DNA of 64,000 bases, from positions 42,979,411-43,043,410 of the forward strand of contig OX359275.1 of the NCBI GenBank assembly GCA_947179155.2. Reading direction: 5' to 3'. The notes beneath the pieces are model-generated. The model did no database searches, was not told where the DNA came from, and saw only the letters and a program-made list of their open reading frames with translations. A program made the position numbers and the translations under genes. The stretch comes from Hedera helix (lineage: Eukaryota; Streptophyta; Magnoliopsida; Apiales; Araliaceae). Positions 1 through 10,866 of this stretch are shown here, piece by piece (position 1 is the first letter of the stretch; each line of letters opens with the position of its first letter).

Positions 1-36
1 AAGTCTACATCTTTCTCCGCGGTCATGGCTCCTTTT
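1..36 (-). CDS. Possible first coding exon of an unidentified gene (5' partial)
   Basis: Read on the minus strand, an acceptor-like AG at 37-38 is followed by ten bases of leader and an ATG at 26-24. This opens M-T-A-E-K-D-V-D and then leaves the window. About 1.7 kb upstream, at 1716 to roughly 1800, lies a non-AT-rich stretch ending in an AAG|GTATCT donor, which fits a spliced 5' UTR exon. The intron between them would hold the SINE-like, Stowaway-like and inverted-repeat elements listed below. Only eight codons are visible, so I do not recognise the protein. The call rests on splice-site context alone and could be chance. Confidence 0.35.
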
Positions 37-449
37 CTTGAATTATATATAACTGATATGTAGCAACCAAATGTAAAAAACAACATAATAAACATGATAC
101 AGACCATTCTGTATTGGGCAATTAGAGATTTAAAATTAAAACAAATCTAACTGGAACACCAAATTTCATATATTTCAATGAAGAGAAAAACCATATAAAT
201 TTGATCAGATGTGATATAGAGAAAAGGAGAAAAGAAAAGGAGAACATATATTAAAGTTTAACTGATCATGATAATCATGCCAGCAAGTTCAATAAATCAC
301 TTTCACAGGGGTGGGGAGAGGGAGAGAGAGAGAGGGTAACACATTCAGAATACATTTGAAGCTATAGGATATCATTGAGCAATATTTGAAATAAAAACAA
401 ATAATCATATATACGCACACATAAGAAATAATTCATGAAATAGGCTAAT

Positions 450-672
450 GAGGTCTTAGCCTAATGGTTAAAACTGAAGACTTGTAAAATTTAGGTCTCA
501 GGTTCGATTGTCTCCTTTATGTGAGTTTATTTCTTCCTTTATGCGAATATTGTTTTCTCCTTCACATGAAGCTTGATGGATTATTGTAACTTCTCACTGA
601 GATTACTGTCATTATAAAATGTACTTGATTACAAGAATCATTGTCCTTATATTGCATCCCAAAATCGGGGTT
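450..672 (+). mobile_element. tRNA-derived SINE-like element
   Basis: A box-A-like TAGCCTAATGG (457-467) and a box-B-like GGTTCGATTG (501-510), about 45 bp apart, match the layout of RNA polymerase III promoters in plant tRNA-derived SINEs. The body that follows is not tRNA-like. Target-site duplications and a clear tail were not found, so the limits are approximate. It is not a tRNA gene because no cloverleaf can be drawn. Confidence 0.4.
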
Positions 673-729
673 TCAAAAAGAAAAATTATTTGTGAATTAG
701 AAAAAATGGGATCAAATAAGCTTTTTAAA

Positions 730-985
730 TACTCCCTCTTTCCAAAATACAAGATCATTAATGCCCCTTTGAACTTAATTTAAAACATTTTCAAATTCAA
801 ATTTGACATAGATTCATTTAGTTTTAGTCAACAATACAATAATAAATATTGTAAACTATTTAAAAATTACTTCTAATTATAAGATTTATTGTTTTGTAAT
901 TTTTAACAAATCTCATCATTTTGAGTTTAAAAATGGTTTAAATTGACTTTCAAAATAATCTTATAATTTGAAACAGAAGTAGTAC
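730..985. mobile_element. Stowaway-like MITE
   Basis: The left end reads TACTCCCTCTTTCCAAAATA. The right end is its degenerate reverse complement (TATAATTTGAAACAGAAGTA), and TA flanks both sides. This is the Tc1/mariner-related Stowaway pattern. The interior is AT-rich and has no reading frame. Confidence 0.6.
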
Positions 986-1004
986 TATCTTATACACGAG
1001 GAGT

Positions 1005-1152
1005 TATTCCATACCCTGGAACATAATTACTGTTTGTTCTACTCGCTCACATGAGAGTGGGTTCCACACAGGAACCACCACGTGTGGACTCCACCCTTAT
1101 GTGAGAGAGTAGAGCAAACTGTACCTACGCTCCAAGAGCATAGCATAATTTT
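1005..1152. mobile_element. Small inverted-repeat (MITE-like) element
   Basis: Arms of about 60 bp fold on each other. For example GTTTGTTCTACTCGCTCACA on the left pairs with the reverse complement of the stretch ending TGAGAGAGTAGAGCAAAC on the right, around a short loop near 1075. No TSD is certain and no superfamily can be assigned. Confidence 0.5.
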
Positions 1153-1715
1153 TCCTTATACACACGCTCGCGCAACATCATGACCTATAAAACTAATTTA
1201 GGATGGATGAAGAGCAATAAGCTTGAAGAACATAAGTAATTGCATCAGACATGAAAGACTGAAGATGGAACTGAAATACAGCTAAAATCCAAAAAAAAAA
1301 ATCAAAATCTTTAAAGAAATATCTTGTGAACCTAAATTTCCCCAAATACTACAACCAGTTATTGCCAGACAAGAAACACATTACAGTGAAATTAACCAAA
1401 TTCAAGATAAAGAAACTCGCCCAGTTACATTAACTCACAAATCAAGTGATCTAGCTAACATGAACTATTCGTGGATAAACCCTAGATTAAAAGCTTAATT
1501 TAACCAACACACAAAAGTAATAATTTCCCAGAAGAAAAAAAACCTAAGTCTTACATAAAAAAACAATATCGAAGCTGATCAGCCGCAAAACATGAAAACG
1601 CTTCATGAGGAAAACAAAATAGGAATGGGACAAGAAATCCTTAGAAAAGTAGGCAGCTTTTGATTATCAGTTTAAAGCAAACTTTCGATTAGACCAATAA
1701 AGGTATGAGAGATAC

Positions 1716-1800
1716 CTTCTGATTTCGAAGAAAATTTGGGAGCTTCCAATCCCGAAGACAATGATCGATGCAGACCAAAGATGAGCGCAATGTTTTGTTG
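1716..1800 (-). other. Putative 5' UTR exon of the left-edge gene
   Basis: On the minus strand this stretch has the mixed base composition of a leader exon and ends in AAG|GTATCTCTC, a good plant donor. It would pair with the acceptor at 37-38. The upstream limit is a guess; I see no certain TATA box. Confidence 0.3.
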
Positions 1801-2550
1801 GGGCTGATAATCGTCCTTGTTTGCTTTTATTTTCTTTGTTCTTGCTGGAAATTTACCTTTGTGTCCCTCATAAGCATAATAGAGTCCTCTTATGCACTTG
1901 AGGATTGTTATCTTTACGAGTAAAAATTAAAATTTATATAAAATTATATGTATAAAATATATTTATTATTTATATAAAAAATATTATAAAAATATTAATT
2001 CTGATTATATAAAATTCGGATATAACATTCAGTGGGTAACAACAATATTAATTATTGGTAAGATACTCGAGAGCAAAGTAAAGAACATACGAGTATTTCA
2101 TTAATTATTACATGGAATAAAATGATATACTAGACAGTTATATTTAAGTAGGGGAAATTTTTTGCCTCGTGGATGTATTGAGATTATACTGATAAACAAA
2201 TTTTAATATTTCGAGATATGATAAAAGTAAAAGAGAAAATTAAGAAATTATATGTTAAAATAATACTATATTTAATTTAAATTATACGATTAATATTGAG
2301 TTTTTAAATTAAGTTGAGATATTTTTAAATTTTAAAAAATTATAAGCAATATAATTATTAAAAAAATTATATATTTAAGTAATAGTTTTAGTTATAAGGT
2401 TTATTAATTTTAAATATTAAAATGAGTCATGTTAATTTTAAATTTAAAAAATAAAATTTAATCATATATTTAAAAATATATATATTTAATAGTTTAAATA
2501 CAATGACTTCTTGGAATATAGCTAAAGTTTGACATATGATAAATCTAATG
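1801..2550. other. Gene-free AT-rich spacer
   Basis: Low-complexity AT-rich sequence with no open frame, RNA signature or repeat boundary that I can support. Confidence 0.6.
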
Positions 2551-2931
2551 TTGTGTTTGTTTGAGACTGAATGAAGTTGAATGACTGAATCGGTAAGTCA
2601 TTCAGTGCGTTTGTTTTAAATAAAAATTATCTGAATGAGTCAATAATTTGGGTTAAATGATTAAGTCTAATTTTTTTGGCTGAATGAATAAATCTCAGCT
2701 GAATTAAGTAAAAATAAAAAAAGAATATTAACTATTATATTAAGTAATATTAAATAAATTTACAACAACTTTGAATTTTTTCAGAGGGATAAAATAATAA
2801 AAATCTGTTATTCAGATATTTCAGACATGTTAATTATCAAATAATTTTTTTTATTCAGCATTTTTTATTTAACTCATTCAAATTACTTAAATATTTAGAA
2901 CTATTTCATTTAGTTTTAAACAAACACCCCC
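2551..2931. mobile_element. MITE with TGTTTGTTT ends (hAT-type)
   Basis: The left end TTGTGTTTGTTTGAGACTGA pairs with the reverse complement of the right end (GGGTGTTTGTTTAAAACTAA). The interior repeats CTGAATGA-like words and has no reading frame. The ends resemble hAT-type MITEs, but I could not confirm an 8-bp TSD. Confidence 0.55.
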
Positions 2932-3052
2932 TAAGAGTTGATTATTATATTAACTCAACCTTTTACAACATATTATTTAAAGAGAACTGTTATTTTCATG
3001 GTAATTTTTGTTATTTTCGCATATAGACCTTATTTTTTACCTATAGCGACAG

Positions 3053-6006
3053 TGTTGAATGTTGTTTGATTTGATGATGATGACTGTTGTGCAAAAAGGA
3101 CTGGGCTAAATGTGCTTATGTGGTTATTTGACAAAGTGATTTTATAATGTGCTTATATGGTTGATTGTCAATATGTATCTGACAAAGTGCATATGTGTTA
3201 ATGTGCTTAATTGATTATGTGCTTAGACACTCTGAAAGTGCATATGTGTCAATATGCTTATGTGCTTACTTGATTATGTGTTTAGATGTTCTAAAAGTGC
3301 TTATGTGGTTATTTGACAAAGTGATTATATGTTAATCTAATTGTGGGTTTACATTGTCATGTGTGCTTGATGTATATTACTCATTTCAAATACTGTGATT
3401 TGCACACTTGTTTAAACAAATACGATCTTGTTATAAACTATCTGTTTCTTATTAAAGATAATGAAAGTTATCTGGTTAAAATGTTGTAAAGTCCTTTTTA
3501 ATTATATGTGTACAAAGGACTTAGATTTTTAAAGATCAGAAATGTTAGGTTGATCTTTCAATAGAAGTCATTCTGCATAAACATTGTATGATATAAGCAG
3601 AGTTGCTTAAGAATGAATCAGTGTTGAATTTGTGCATGACAGAGTCTGTAAAAGTCCTTTCAATATGTAATGATGTAATAATGTAAGAAATGACTTAGTT
3701 AGAAAAGATCAAATATGTTAGGTTGATCAGTCTATTAAATCGTAGAGTGGACTCTACGATTCCAAGCAAAGAAGACTCAACGTTTCTGTATAGATCGTAG
3801 AGTTAACTCTACGACTCCTTACCAGGATAACTCTACGACTCCTTACCAGGATAACTCTACGATCATCAAAGAGAGTCAGAAGTGCAAGAAGTCTACAGGA
3901 TATACAAGTAAAATTAAAGAACTGTTCAAGTACAAATCGTAGAGCTGAACTCTACGATCGTCGAACAGACAACCAAGCTAGCCTGTAGATAACGCTGAAC
4001 CAGAGAAGAAATGTACTCTACGATACATACTCTCTAGCAAAATCGTAGAGTAAACTTGATGAGCAAGCTTACAAGGACTAGAATTTATGCAGATAGAAGA
4101 AGTCGTAGAGTGGAACAGAATGACAAGGCAATACAGAATATTGCTTTACACATGGAACAATCGTTGAGTAGAATTAAAGGATGAAGCAACAAAGACTACA
4201 ACTCAACGATTTCACTAAGAAGCATGACAGTTCACAAACTCTATGATTTGAACAAAAGGACAAGATCGTAGAACGAAATCATAAAGCAAAGCACTGCAGA
4301 CAAACTCTACGATCTGTTCACAAAAGCAAGATCGCAGAGTAAAAGAGAAGTACGCTCCATCTCCACCATTTACACCACGACATACTTCAAATAACGAGTG
4401 GAGATGAATTCGTAGAGTCCAGATAAGCAGACAGTCACTCTACGATAACCATAAACAGCAAAGAATCATAACTGCAATTTAGTATGAGAGAAAAGAGAAT
4501 ACTCCTCACCCATATTCAAGAAAAAAGAGTAAGTGTTCTTGAGAAATAAGATGCATGTCAGAGTCACAAAAGACTCTGTGCCTAAACGACTATAAGTCAG
4601 GACCCACTGCTCAGGAAGATGGTGAATAAAGTCAGAAATGGGACATCTCTGAATGCATCAGAACAGTTGGTTCTAAAAGTCAAGGAAGGTATTTATTGAT
4701 GAATCAAAAGATTAATTAACAAAGGAAATAATAATCCTTGCTGAACCAATCTGGGTGTGCAACGGCTATAAATTCAGAGAAAGCTGAGCTACAGGTCAAT
4801 ATATCAGAGCATGTCAGAAAAGGGAAAAGCACTGACACAAGCGGCAAGAAAGTCAACATTGAAGATATTAAAGATCTGCATAAAGCCAAAGGAAACCAAC
4901 GGGATTTCTTTCAACGGTAAAATTTGCTCTGAGATATAAAGGCTTACATAACAAACAGAAAAAGTAGTTGTTGAAAAATATACGAGAGAGATGATAGTAG
5001 ACAACAACCGATCGTAGAGTGGAACAAAATATGAATATGCTGAAGGACTTTACGATCCATCAGAACACTCACACTGAATTGAGAGAGACGTAGAGATAAA
5101 TAACTCTATTACAAGAGAAGTGTTTAGAGCTGCTAGGCACATGGAAGAGAGAAGCTTAAACGTCAACTTGATACATACATTGTAGCAACTGAGTACCAAA
5201 AGGAAGAAGCATCACAGTCATCTCAGGAGTTCATCTCGAGAAGTTATCAAGTACCAAAGGAGCTGAAGTACAAAAGTCTAGTAGTTCAATAGGTGATCAT
5301 GAGTAGTTGCTGAATACAGAAAGAAGAAGAACATCAACGAAAATTATCAGCAGCATTCAAAGATTGATCACAAGCTGCTGCTAAGTACCTAAAGATGAAG
5401 AAGAGCAAATGTTCTACTTAGCAGCACAACTCCAACCTCTTTCAAACAATCAAGGAGCCAAGTCTGTTGGACTTGAAGAGGGCAGTTGTCTTTGTCATAG
5501 TAACTAAAGGAGCCAAGTCTGCTGGACTTGAAGAGGGCAGTAATGTCCTTGTCTGTGTGACTAAACTAACCAAACCTGCTGGGTTTGAAGGGTTCTTAGT
5601 GAACCAGAGTTTCCAGGCTAATGAGCTTGAAGGGTTCCGTGTGAATCATTCTTAGTGGATTTCCTACTCGTTGTAGTAGAAGAGTGAAGTAGGAGTTATT
5701 CAGTCTCCGAACCACTTTAAACTCTCTGGTGTCATTTACTTTCAGTCATTTACGTTTTGTCTTATATATATATATATTTGACTGTGAATTAGTTTACTTA
5801 ACAAGTGACTGTCTTCAACTTAATCTTAAACTCAACGGAGAAGTTTTACAAAACTTTAAGGGATGTTTTTCAAACTAATATTCTGTTGTGCAAACAAATC
5901 TTGATCCAATAAATTATTTGGTAATGAACTCTTAAAGTAAAAAGTTTCTAAGTGATCTATTCAACCCCCCCCTTCTAGATCATTTGTGTGCCTCTGAGAA
6001 CTAACA
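3053..6006 (+). mobile_element. Solo LTR, 2954 bp, of an unidentified LTR retrotransposon
   Basis: It begins TGTTGAATG and ends GAGAACTAACA, so the termini are TG...CA inside inverted TGTT/AACA. It is flanked by the perfect 5-bp duplication GACAG (3048-3052 and 6007-6011). Removing the LTR and one GACAG rejoins the two halves of the surrounding MITE, which proves insertion. The 3' end carries an AACCCCCCCCTTCTAG-type stretch common near plant LTR ends, and a TATA-rich run sits at 5763-5780. I see no second copy of the terminus inside, hence solo LTR rather than full element. The length is large for a plant LTR. A dense array of palindromes lies inside at 3739-5110. A non-autonomous element without detectable LTRs is the alternative. 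Confidence 0.75.
3739..5110. repeat. Array of TCGTAGAGT / ACTCTACGA palindromic motifs
   Basis: About twenty copies of ATCGTAGAGT or its reverse complement, several as inverted pairs. Perfect 10-bp arms with a 2-bp spacer lie at 3739-3748/3751-3760, and a near-perfect pair at about 3794-3814. Others are near 3935-3958, 4014-4022, 4043, 4102, 4267, 4310, 4411, 4438, 5011 and 5050. Several decayed one-base variants lie between. Three start points at 3805, 3829 and 3853 are a 24-bp tandem repeat. Confidence 0.8.
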
Positions 6007-6207
6007 GACAGTTTTAAAACCGTCATTATATACCTATGACTACACTTTACATGTTAAAACCGTCGTTATATATCTATTGTGACACTTTACATGTGAAAAG
6101 TGTCGTTATAAGTCTATAGCGACGGTTTTAAAATCGTTGTTATAGGTAAAAAATCGAACCCATATATAAAAATTACAAAAATCACTGTATCAGTTTCCTA
6201 TTTCAAA

Positions 6208-8349
6208 TCTAAATAACACTTTTATTGGCCTCGAATGTCAACTACTTGGCTACTCACATGTGTTGATTTATTAGTCTCTCTCTCCCTCAGTATGTCTTAT
6301 CATCCCATTCCAAGGAAAAAACTTCATATATACTTGTGGACAAAAATATTATTTAATGTTATTATTAAAAAAATATTTTAAATAATAAACAATTCGATAA
6401 TTTAAAATTATTTATTAAGAATAGACAATTGTGTACTCAACGTCTTAGACATAAGCACTTATTATAACACAGAACAACTGACACAATTATAACAGTTACA
6501 CAAATACAATTTTAAGTAACGCAAGATTGAAAATTGTTTACAAAGATTACGACTAAACTAATTCATAACGACTTTTGATTGTGTCATTTTTTTTATCTTC
6601 ACATGGCCACTTTATAATTTATTTCTGTTTGATAACTGATGTAACTTTCATATTCACGATTTTCTCAACTTCTTAAAAATGGCAGTTAGTGGGAATTAGG
6701 AGATTAGTTAATTTAAGCACTCAGTGGCTTTAATTTTATCTAACACCTGTCATTATATACACTTATCATTGTTGTATTGGTCCCGCAATAAGGTTTATGA
6801 TACCCTTAATAAATATTTATATTTTTTATAATTTAAAGGTCATTTAAGTTTTTCTTCTTCTTGTATTTATATTTTTATCAATAAATTGATAAAAATATGG
6901 GTACTCAACACATGTCGTCTTTATTTTAAATCTAAACTTACTGAGGAAGAAATTTAAACCTACCAAGAAAGTCAACAACTTATTTAAATTCTATCTTTTT
7001 TATTTTTAGTAGTGTTTTAGTTTACTTTAGATTTATCTAGGTAAATATTTAATAGATGGATTTAAAACTTTATGTAAATACTTTCCTTTTTATATATAAA
7101 AGTTTTTAGGTTATGTATATTTGTGTGATAAACCTTTACTTTTGTTTGACATATTAGTTATTAGACAAGTGTATATAGGATTTCATATGTATTCCACATA
7201 CTTGGATAGTAATTTTTTAGGTATTTTCCTTTAATGGACTTCTGATGAATATTTCATTCCATAGAACTAAATTTGTAGGCTCTACCTTTAATAACTTGAT
7301 TAACTTTACATGACTCTTCCCGGGTAGGAGATCATTTTTTTTATTCAGGAATTTAGTTTTCAAAGGTAAAATAACCTTCCAGACCAATTCGTCAAGTTGG
7401 AAAGACTTGAACTTTACCTTCCAAACCTACTCGACAAGTTGGAAGGACTTAAACTTTACCTTTTTATTATACCATTTTGCTATTTTGCTTTTATTCATTT
7501 GTAAATTGTTAAGGGCATTATATATTTTATCATTTAAGTCCACTAAGTTGACTTTTAATTAATCAAGATAATTACGTATTGGAACATTGTTTTGTTTTAA
7601 CACTTTAAGGGATCTAATAGTGATCTCGGCAGGTAAGATTGTCCTTTATTGATCTTTTGGCGTAATACATTCCTACCTAATTGTCATGGGCTCAATAGGT
7701 TAAACTGTTGCCCCTTTATCTTCTTCAGGGATATTTAATTCTCTTTAAGCTATTTTAACAGTAATCTCGACAAGTAAAGCTGTCTCTTCCTGATCTTACA
7801 TCGTAATAAATTCTCACATAATTATCATGGGTTCAACATGTGAACTGTTGCCCCCTTTCTTCACTTTTTCCCATAGGAGTATCATAAATCTTTCATCTTC
7901 CCATATCGCTAGGTCCATAAGTGAAACTGAAAATATTAAGCTGGGCATGTAGCCACATATGACTATGTCATGTATATTGGTGGAGTTGTCCAAAAATCTG
8001 GCAGGTGATCAGGATTTATCCTATTATGTTGTACAAACATAATTCTATCATCTATTGATGACATTGGTTAAACATTCTTCTTAATATGTTCAAAATTTCA
8101 TTAGTTTTCTTCTTTATAATATTTATGCATTTCTTTCTAAAATCATGCATTTCTTGTTTAATATCATATGAAGGAGTTTTTGGAGGATCACTTATTTGGC
8201 TCTTTAAGTTTTTGGAGGATCATCGTTGTGACAGGATATTATTGTTCACGACATTTTCAATTACTAGTCTCATTGGGCGTACCAATTGAACATGTGGAAA
8301 AAAATCAAATATTAGTTTAATGTTGTTGTTGAAAAATTATTTTAGACAA
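6208..8349. other. Gene-free region: first copy of a diverged duplication and repeated cassettes
   Basis: No supportable gene. 6335-6788 is copy 1 of a diverged direct repeat (copy 2 at 8293-9137). A 43-bp tandem repeat about 'CAAGTTGGAAGGACTT' lies at 7375-7416 and 7418-7459. A cassette of about 100 bp ending in GTTGCCCC occurs at about 7625-7728 and again at 7768-7863. The small open frame at 8086-8289 is hydrophobic AT-rich sequence without a recognisable domain. Confidence 0.55.
6335..6788. repeat. Diverged direct repeat, copy 1
   Basis: Aligns by eye with 8293-9137 over most of its length, including shared words such as AAATTATTTATTAA, ACAATTGTTTACAAA-like and CTTCAATTTTATC. Both copies start TGTGGA and can be read to end near GCA. 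That would suit an old LTR pair enclosing 6789-8292, but no PBS, PPT or TSD is convincing. Confidence 0.5.
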
Positions 8350-9137
8350 CAAATAATTAAAAACTGACATTTTCGCAGTGATTTTTGTTATTTTCGCATG
8401 TGAACCTGATTTTTTGCCTATAACGATGGTTTTAAAACCGTCGCTATAGACCTATAACGACATTTTTCACATATAAAGTGTCACAATAAGTCTATAGCGA
8501 CGGTTTTAACATGTAAAGTATAGTCACAGATATATAGCAACGGTTTTAAAATCGTCGTTATAGGTAAAAAAATGAGGCCCACATACGAAAATAACAAAAA
8601 TTACTGTGGAAATAACAGTTCCCTAAATAATTTGATAGTTAAAATTATTTATTAATGATAAGGTAATTGTGTGTTCAATACCTTCGACTTAAAGAGTTCC
8701 TATAACTTAAAATAAATAGTACAATTAGAACAGTTATATAAGTACAATTTTTAATAACACGATACTGAGAATTATTTTTATTATAATAATTCTAGTAACA
8801 CGAAACTAACAATTGTTTACAAAAACTAAGGCTAAACTAATTTCTATCATACAAATTTTCTAGCGATGTTCACTCTTACTCATAAATAGTAAAAGAGTTG
8901 TATTTGTTGATTTGTTTTGTGATAACTTCTGATAGTATTTTTTTTCTTTCTAATCCTCACGCAATCTCTCTATATTTTTTTTTCTTTTGACAACTGGCAT
9001 AACTTTTATATTAATAATCTTCTCAACTTTCTAAAATTATGGATTAGTGGGAGTAAAGATTAATCGATTCAAGCACCGTAAGCCGTAACTGCTTCAATTT
9101 TATCATAAACCTGTTGTTTGTGTACTAGTCTTGCATA
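8293..9137. repeat. Diverged direct repeat, copy 2 (interrupted by MITE B)
   Basis: Second copy of the repeat at 6335-6788. It is longer because the MITE at 8359-8623 and further small insertions interrupt it. Copy 1 has no MITE at the matching place and so represents the empty site. Confidence 0.5.
8359..8623. mobile_element. MULE-type MITE (copy B), 265 bp
   Basis: The termini are long inverted repeats: the right end, reverse complemented, begins GGGAACTGTTATTTCC and pairs with the left end over more than 60 bp. The interior holds CGATGGTTTTAAAACCGTCG-like palindromes. Flanks CAAATAATT (8350-8358) and TAAATAATT (8624-8632) match at 8 of 9 positions, as for Mutator-like 9-bp duplications. 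It has no coding capacity. Confidence 0.65.
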
Positions 9138-9139
9138 TG

Positions 9140-9562
9140 GAGTCTGTTTGGGAATGACTTATTTTTTTGACTTAAAGTTCAAATTTTAATAAATTTATAA
9201 GTTAAAATTTTAATAGATTTATAAGTAAAAGTGTTATATATCACTTTTACTTATAAGATCAAAATTATAAGTAATTGTTGTGAATGTATTCGACTAATAA
9301 TAACTTATAAGTTAAAATAAAATATAAAGATTACTAAAATATTTATCAATAAGAAGAATATTAGAAAGAAAAAAAATATTTATGTCATTTCATAGTCGTT
9401 GACAAACTTAAAAAAATGACTTATAAGTTTTATTTTTTAAACAATAATTAGTTACTTATTTTTTTAATTTATAAGTAAAAAAAATTTACTTCCAAACGAT
9501 TTTTATAACTTAATTATTTATAAATTTAAATAATTAAGTTGATTAAGCTCCCGAATAGGCAG
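9140..9562. mobile_element. MITE-like inverted repeat
   Basis: The left end (TCTGTTTGGGAATGACTTAT) resembles the reverse complement of the right end near 9530-9562 (TCTGCCTATTCGGGAGCTTA). The inside is built of TTATAAGTTAAAA-like words in both orientations. It looks like a hAT-type MITE; the TSD is not resolved. Confidence 0.45.
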
Positions 9563-10839
9563 ATGATACATCTGCCCCTTAATAAAATATAAAGGTATAT
9601 GGTACATGAGACCGCTTCAATTTCTATCCAGTGGTCTCTGCTACACTGCGCGCGAACCCTCTCGGATCGAGTTCTATCTCTCAACCCAGGTATCCTCTAG
9701 AGACACCAAATTGTAATACTTTTTTGCAGATATACATTTTGTGGCGTGTATATATGTTGTAGGTGATAACTTTCTTTACAAGATCGGATTTAGGCGAAAT
9801 ATTCCCTTCTTTTTTTTCTCTTTGTTTAGATGGGAATGGTGCTGCAATTGTTACTCAAATTTAGGGTTTTTTTGGTTGCTTTTGTTATAAATGGAGTGCT
9901 TGTTTCTTTTGTTGGGTGATTGTGGAAGCTGACGACGTCGCTGAGCCCTTGAAGCAAGAAAAAAATAAAAATGTTTTAACTAGAAATATGGAATTGAATG
10001 AACATATTGATAATCATGATAGTTATGACAAATTCTATTGGGAGTTGAAGGGCAGCGCGGAGATGAACTGCAGATACAAACTCATTAGGGAGTTGGAAAG
10101 ATGGGGAAAATGGGTGGGCAGAACCCACTGTGAAGTCGTTGATGTGCAATAGGATTGGCATGTCTACACCTGTTGAAAGCCCAAGGGTCCGTACGTCGAG
10201 GGCTGATATGGCACAGGCAGACGAACTTGAAGAGAATGATTTGACTTTTCTGTTGTCTTATGATAATGCTTCATTAGGAGGTGGGGCAGAGGCAGTGAAG
10301 GTTTCTCCAAAACCCATGTTATCAAGGGGCAAAGAGAGTATATACGGTTTACTAATGTGATGAGGAAGAAGGATTACATTCTTATAGACTATAGAGAGAG
10401 TTAAGGGGAAACCTGTGAACATTCTTGATTGTCTGGAGCTACACACTGATAATCAACTACTTAATGAATGTTTTGACACAAGTGACTATCTGAGGTCTAG
10501 GGATTCTTCCTCAATTTCATTGACATTATATCTTTATTGGAAATGATCTACACAATTTGTCACAATAATCATTCAACTATATAAGATTCTATTGAAATTA
10601 CAAAATGAGTTCTCTTATGTTACCAAGTAACATAGTAAGTTATGTATTATCTGTCTACTTATATCCCTATCCCCATCCCATCAAAGAAAATATCCACACA
10701 AAAAAAAAAAAAAAAAAACCAAAAAAGTGGCGATAAAGCAGAAGACAGAAAATTCAGGTGTAGATATTAGTTACATATCTTGACTTCTGCAGTTAACCTT
10801 GTAATGATTTTTCTTAGTTCTTTACCCCCTCCCTCCAAA

Positions 10840-10866
10840 CCCCCCCCCCCCCCCCCCCCCCCCCCC
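10840..10866. repeat. Poly-C tract (27 C)
   Basis: Uninterrupted run of 27 cytosines, followed by GCCCGCCCG, inside an intron of the ALKBH9-type pseudogene. Such a run is rare in this AT-rich sequence and may partly be an assembly artefact. Confidence 0.85.

Larger units (their letters stand above)
2982..6198. mobile_element. MULE-type MITE (copy A), split by a solo LTR
   Basis: Left part 2982-3052 and right part 6012-6198 are the two halves of one element of about 258 bp. It has the same termini (GAACTGTTATTTT...) and the same CGACGGTTTTAAAACCGTCG-type inner palindromes as copy B at 8359-8623. The halves are separated by a solo LTR with a 5-bp TSD. Imperfect 9-bp repeats (TATTTAAA-like versus TATTTCAAA) flank the outside, pointing to Mutator-like mobility. 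It has no coding capacity. Confidence 0.6.

Noticed and set aside
457..520. A tRNA gene
   Set aside because: Box A and box B are present, but no acceptor or anticodon stem can be drawn.
3739..5110. CRISPR-like array from the repeated CGTAGAGT word
   Set aside because: Spacing is irregular, repeats occur in both orientations and the setting is a plant LTR.
4738..5655. Small open frames (4738-4920, 5467-5655) as LTR-encoded proteins
   Set aside because: Short, overlapping antisense frames, no domain, and they lie inside a non-coding LTR. The direct repeat about GGAGCCAAGTCTG at 5455-5535 explains the longer one.
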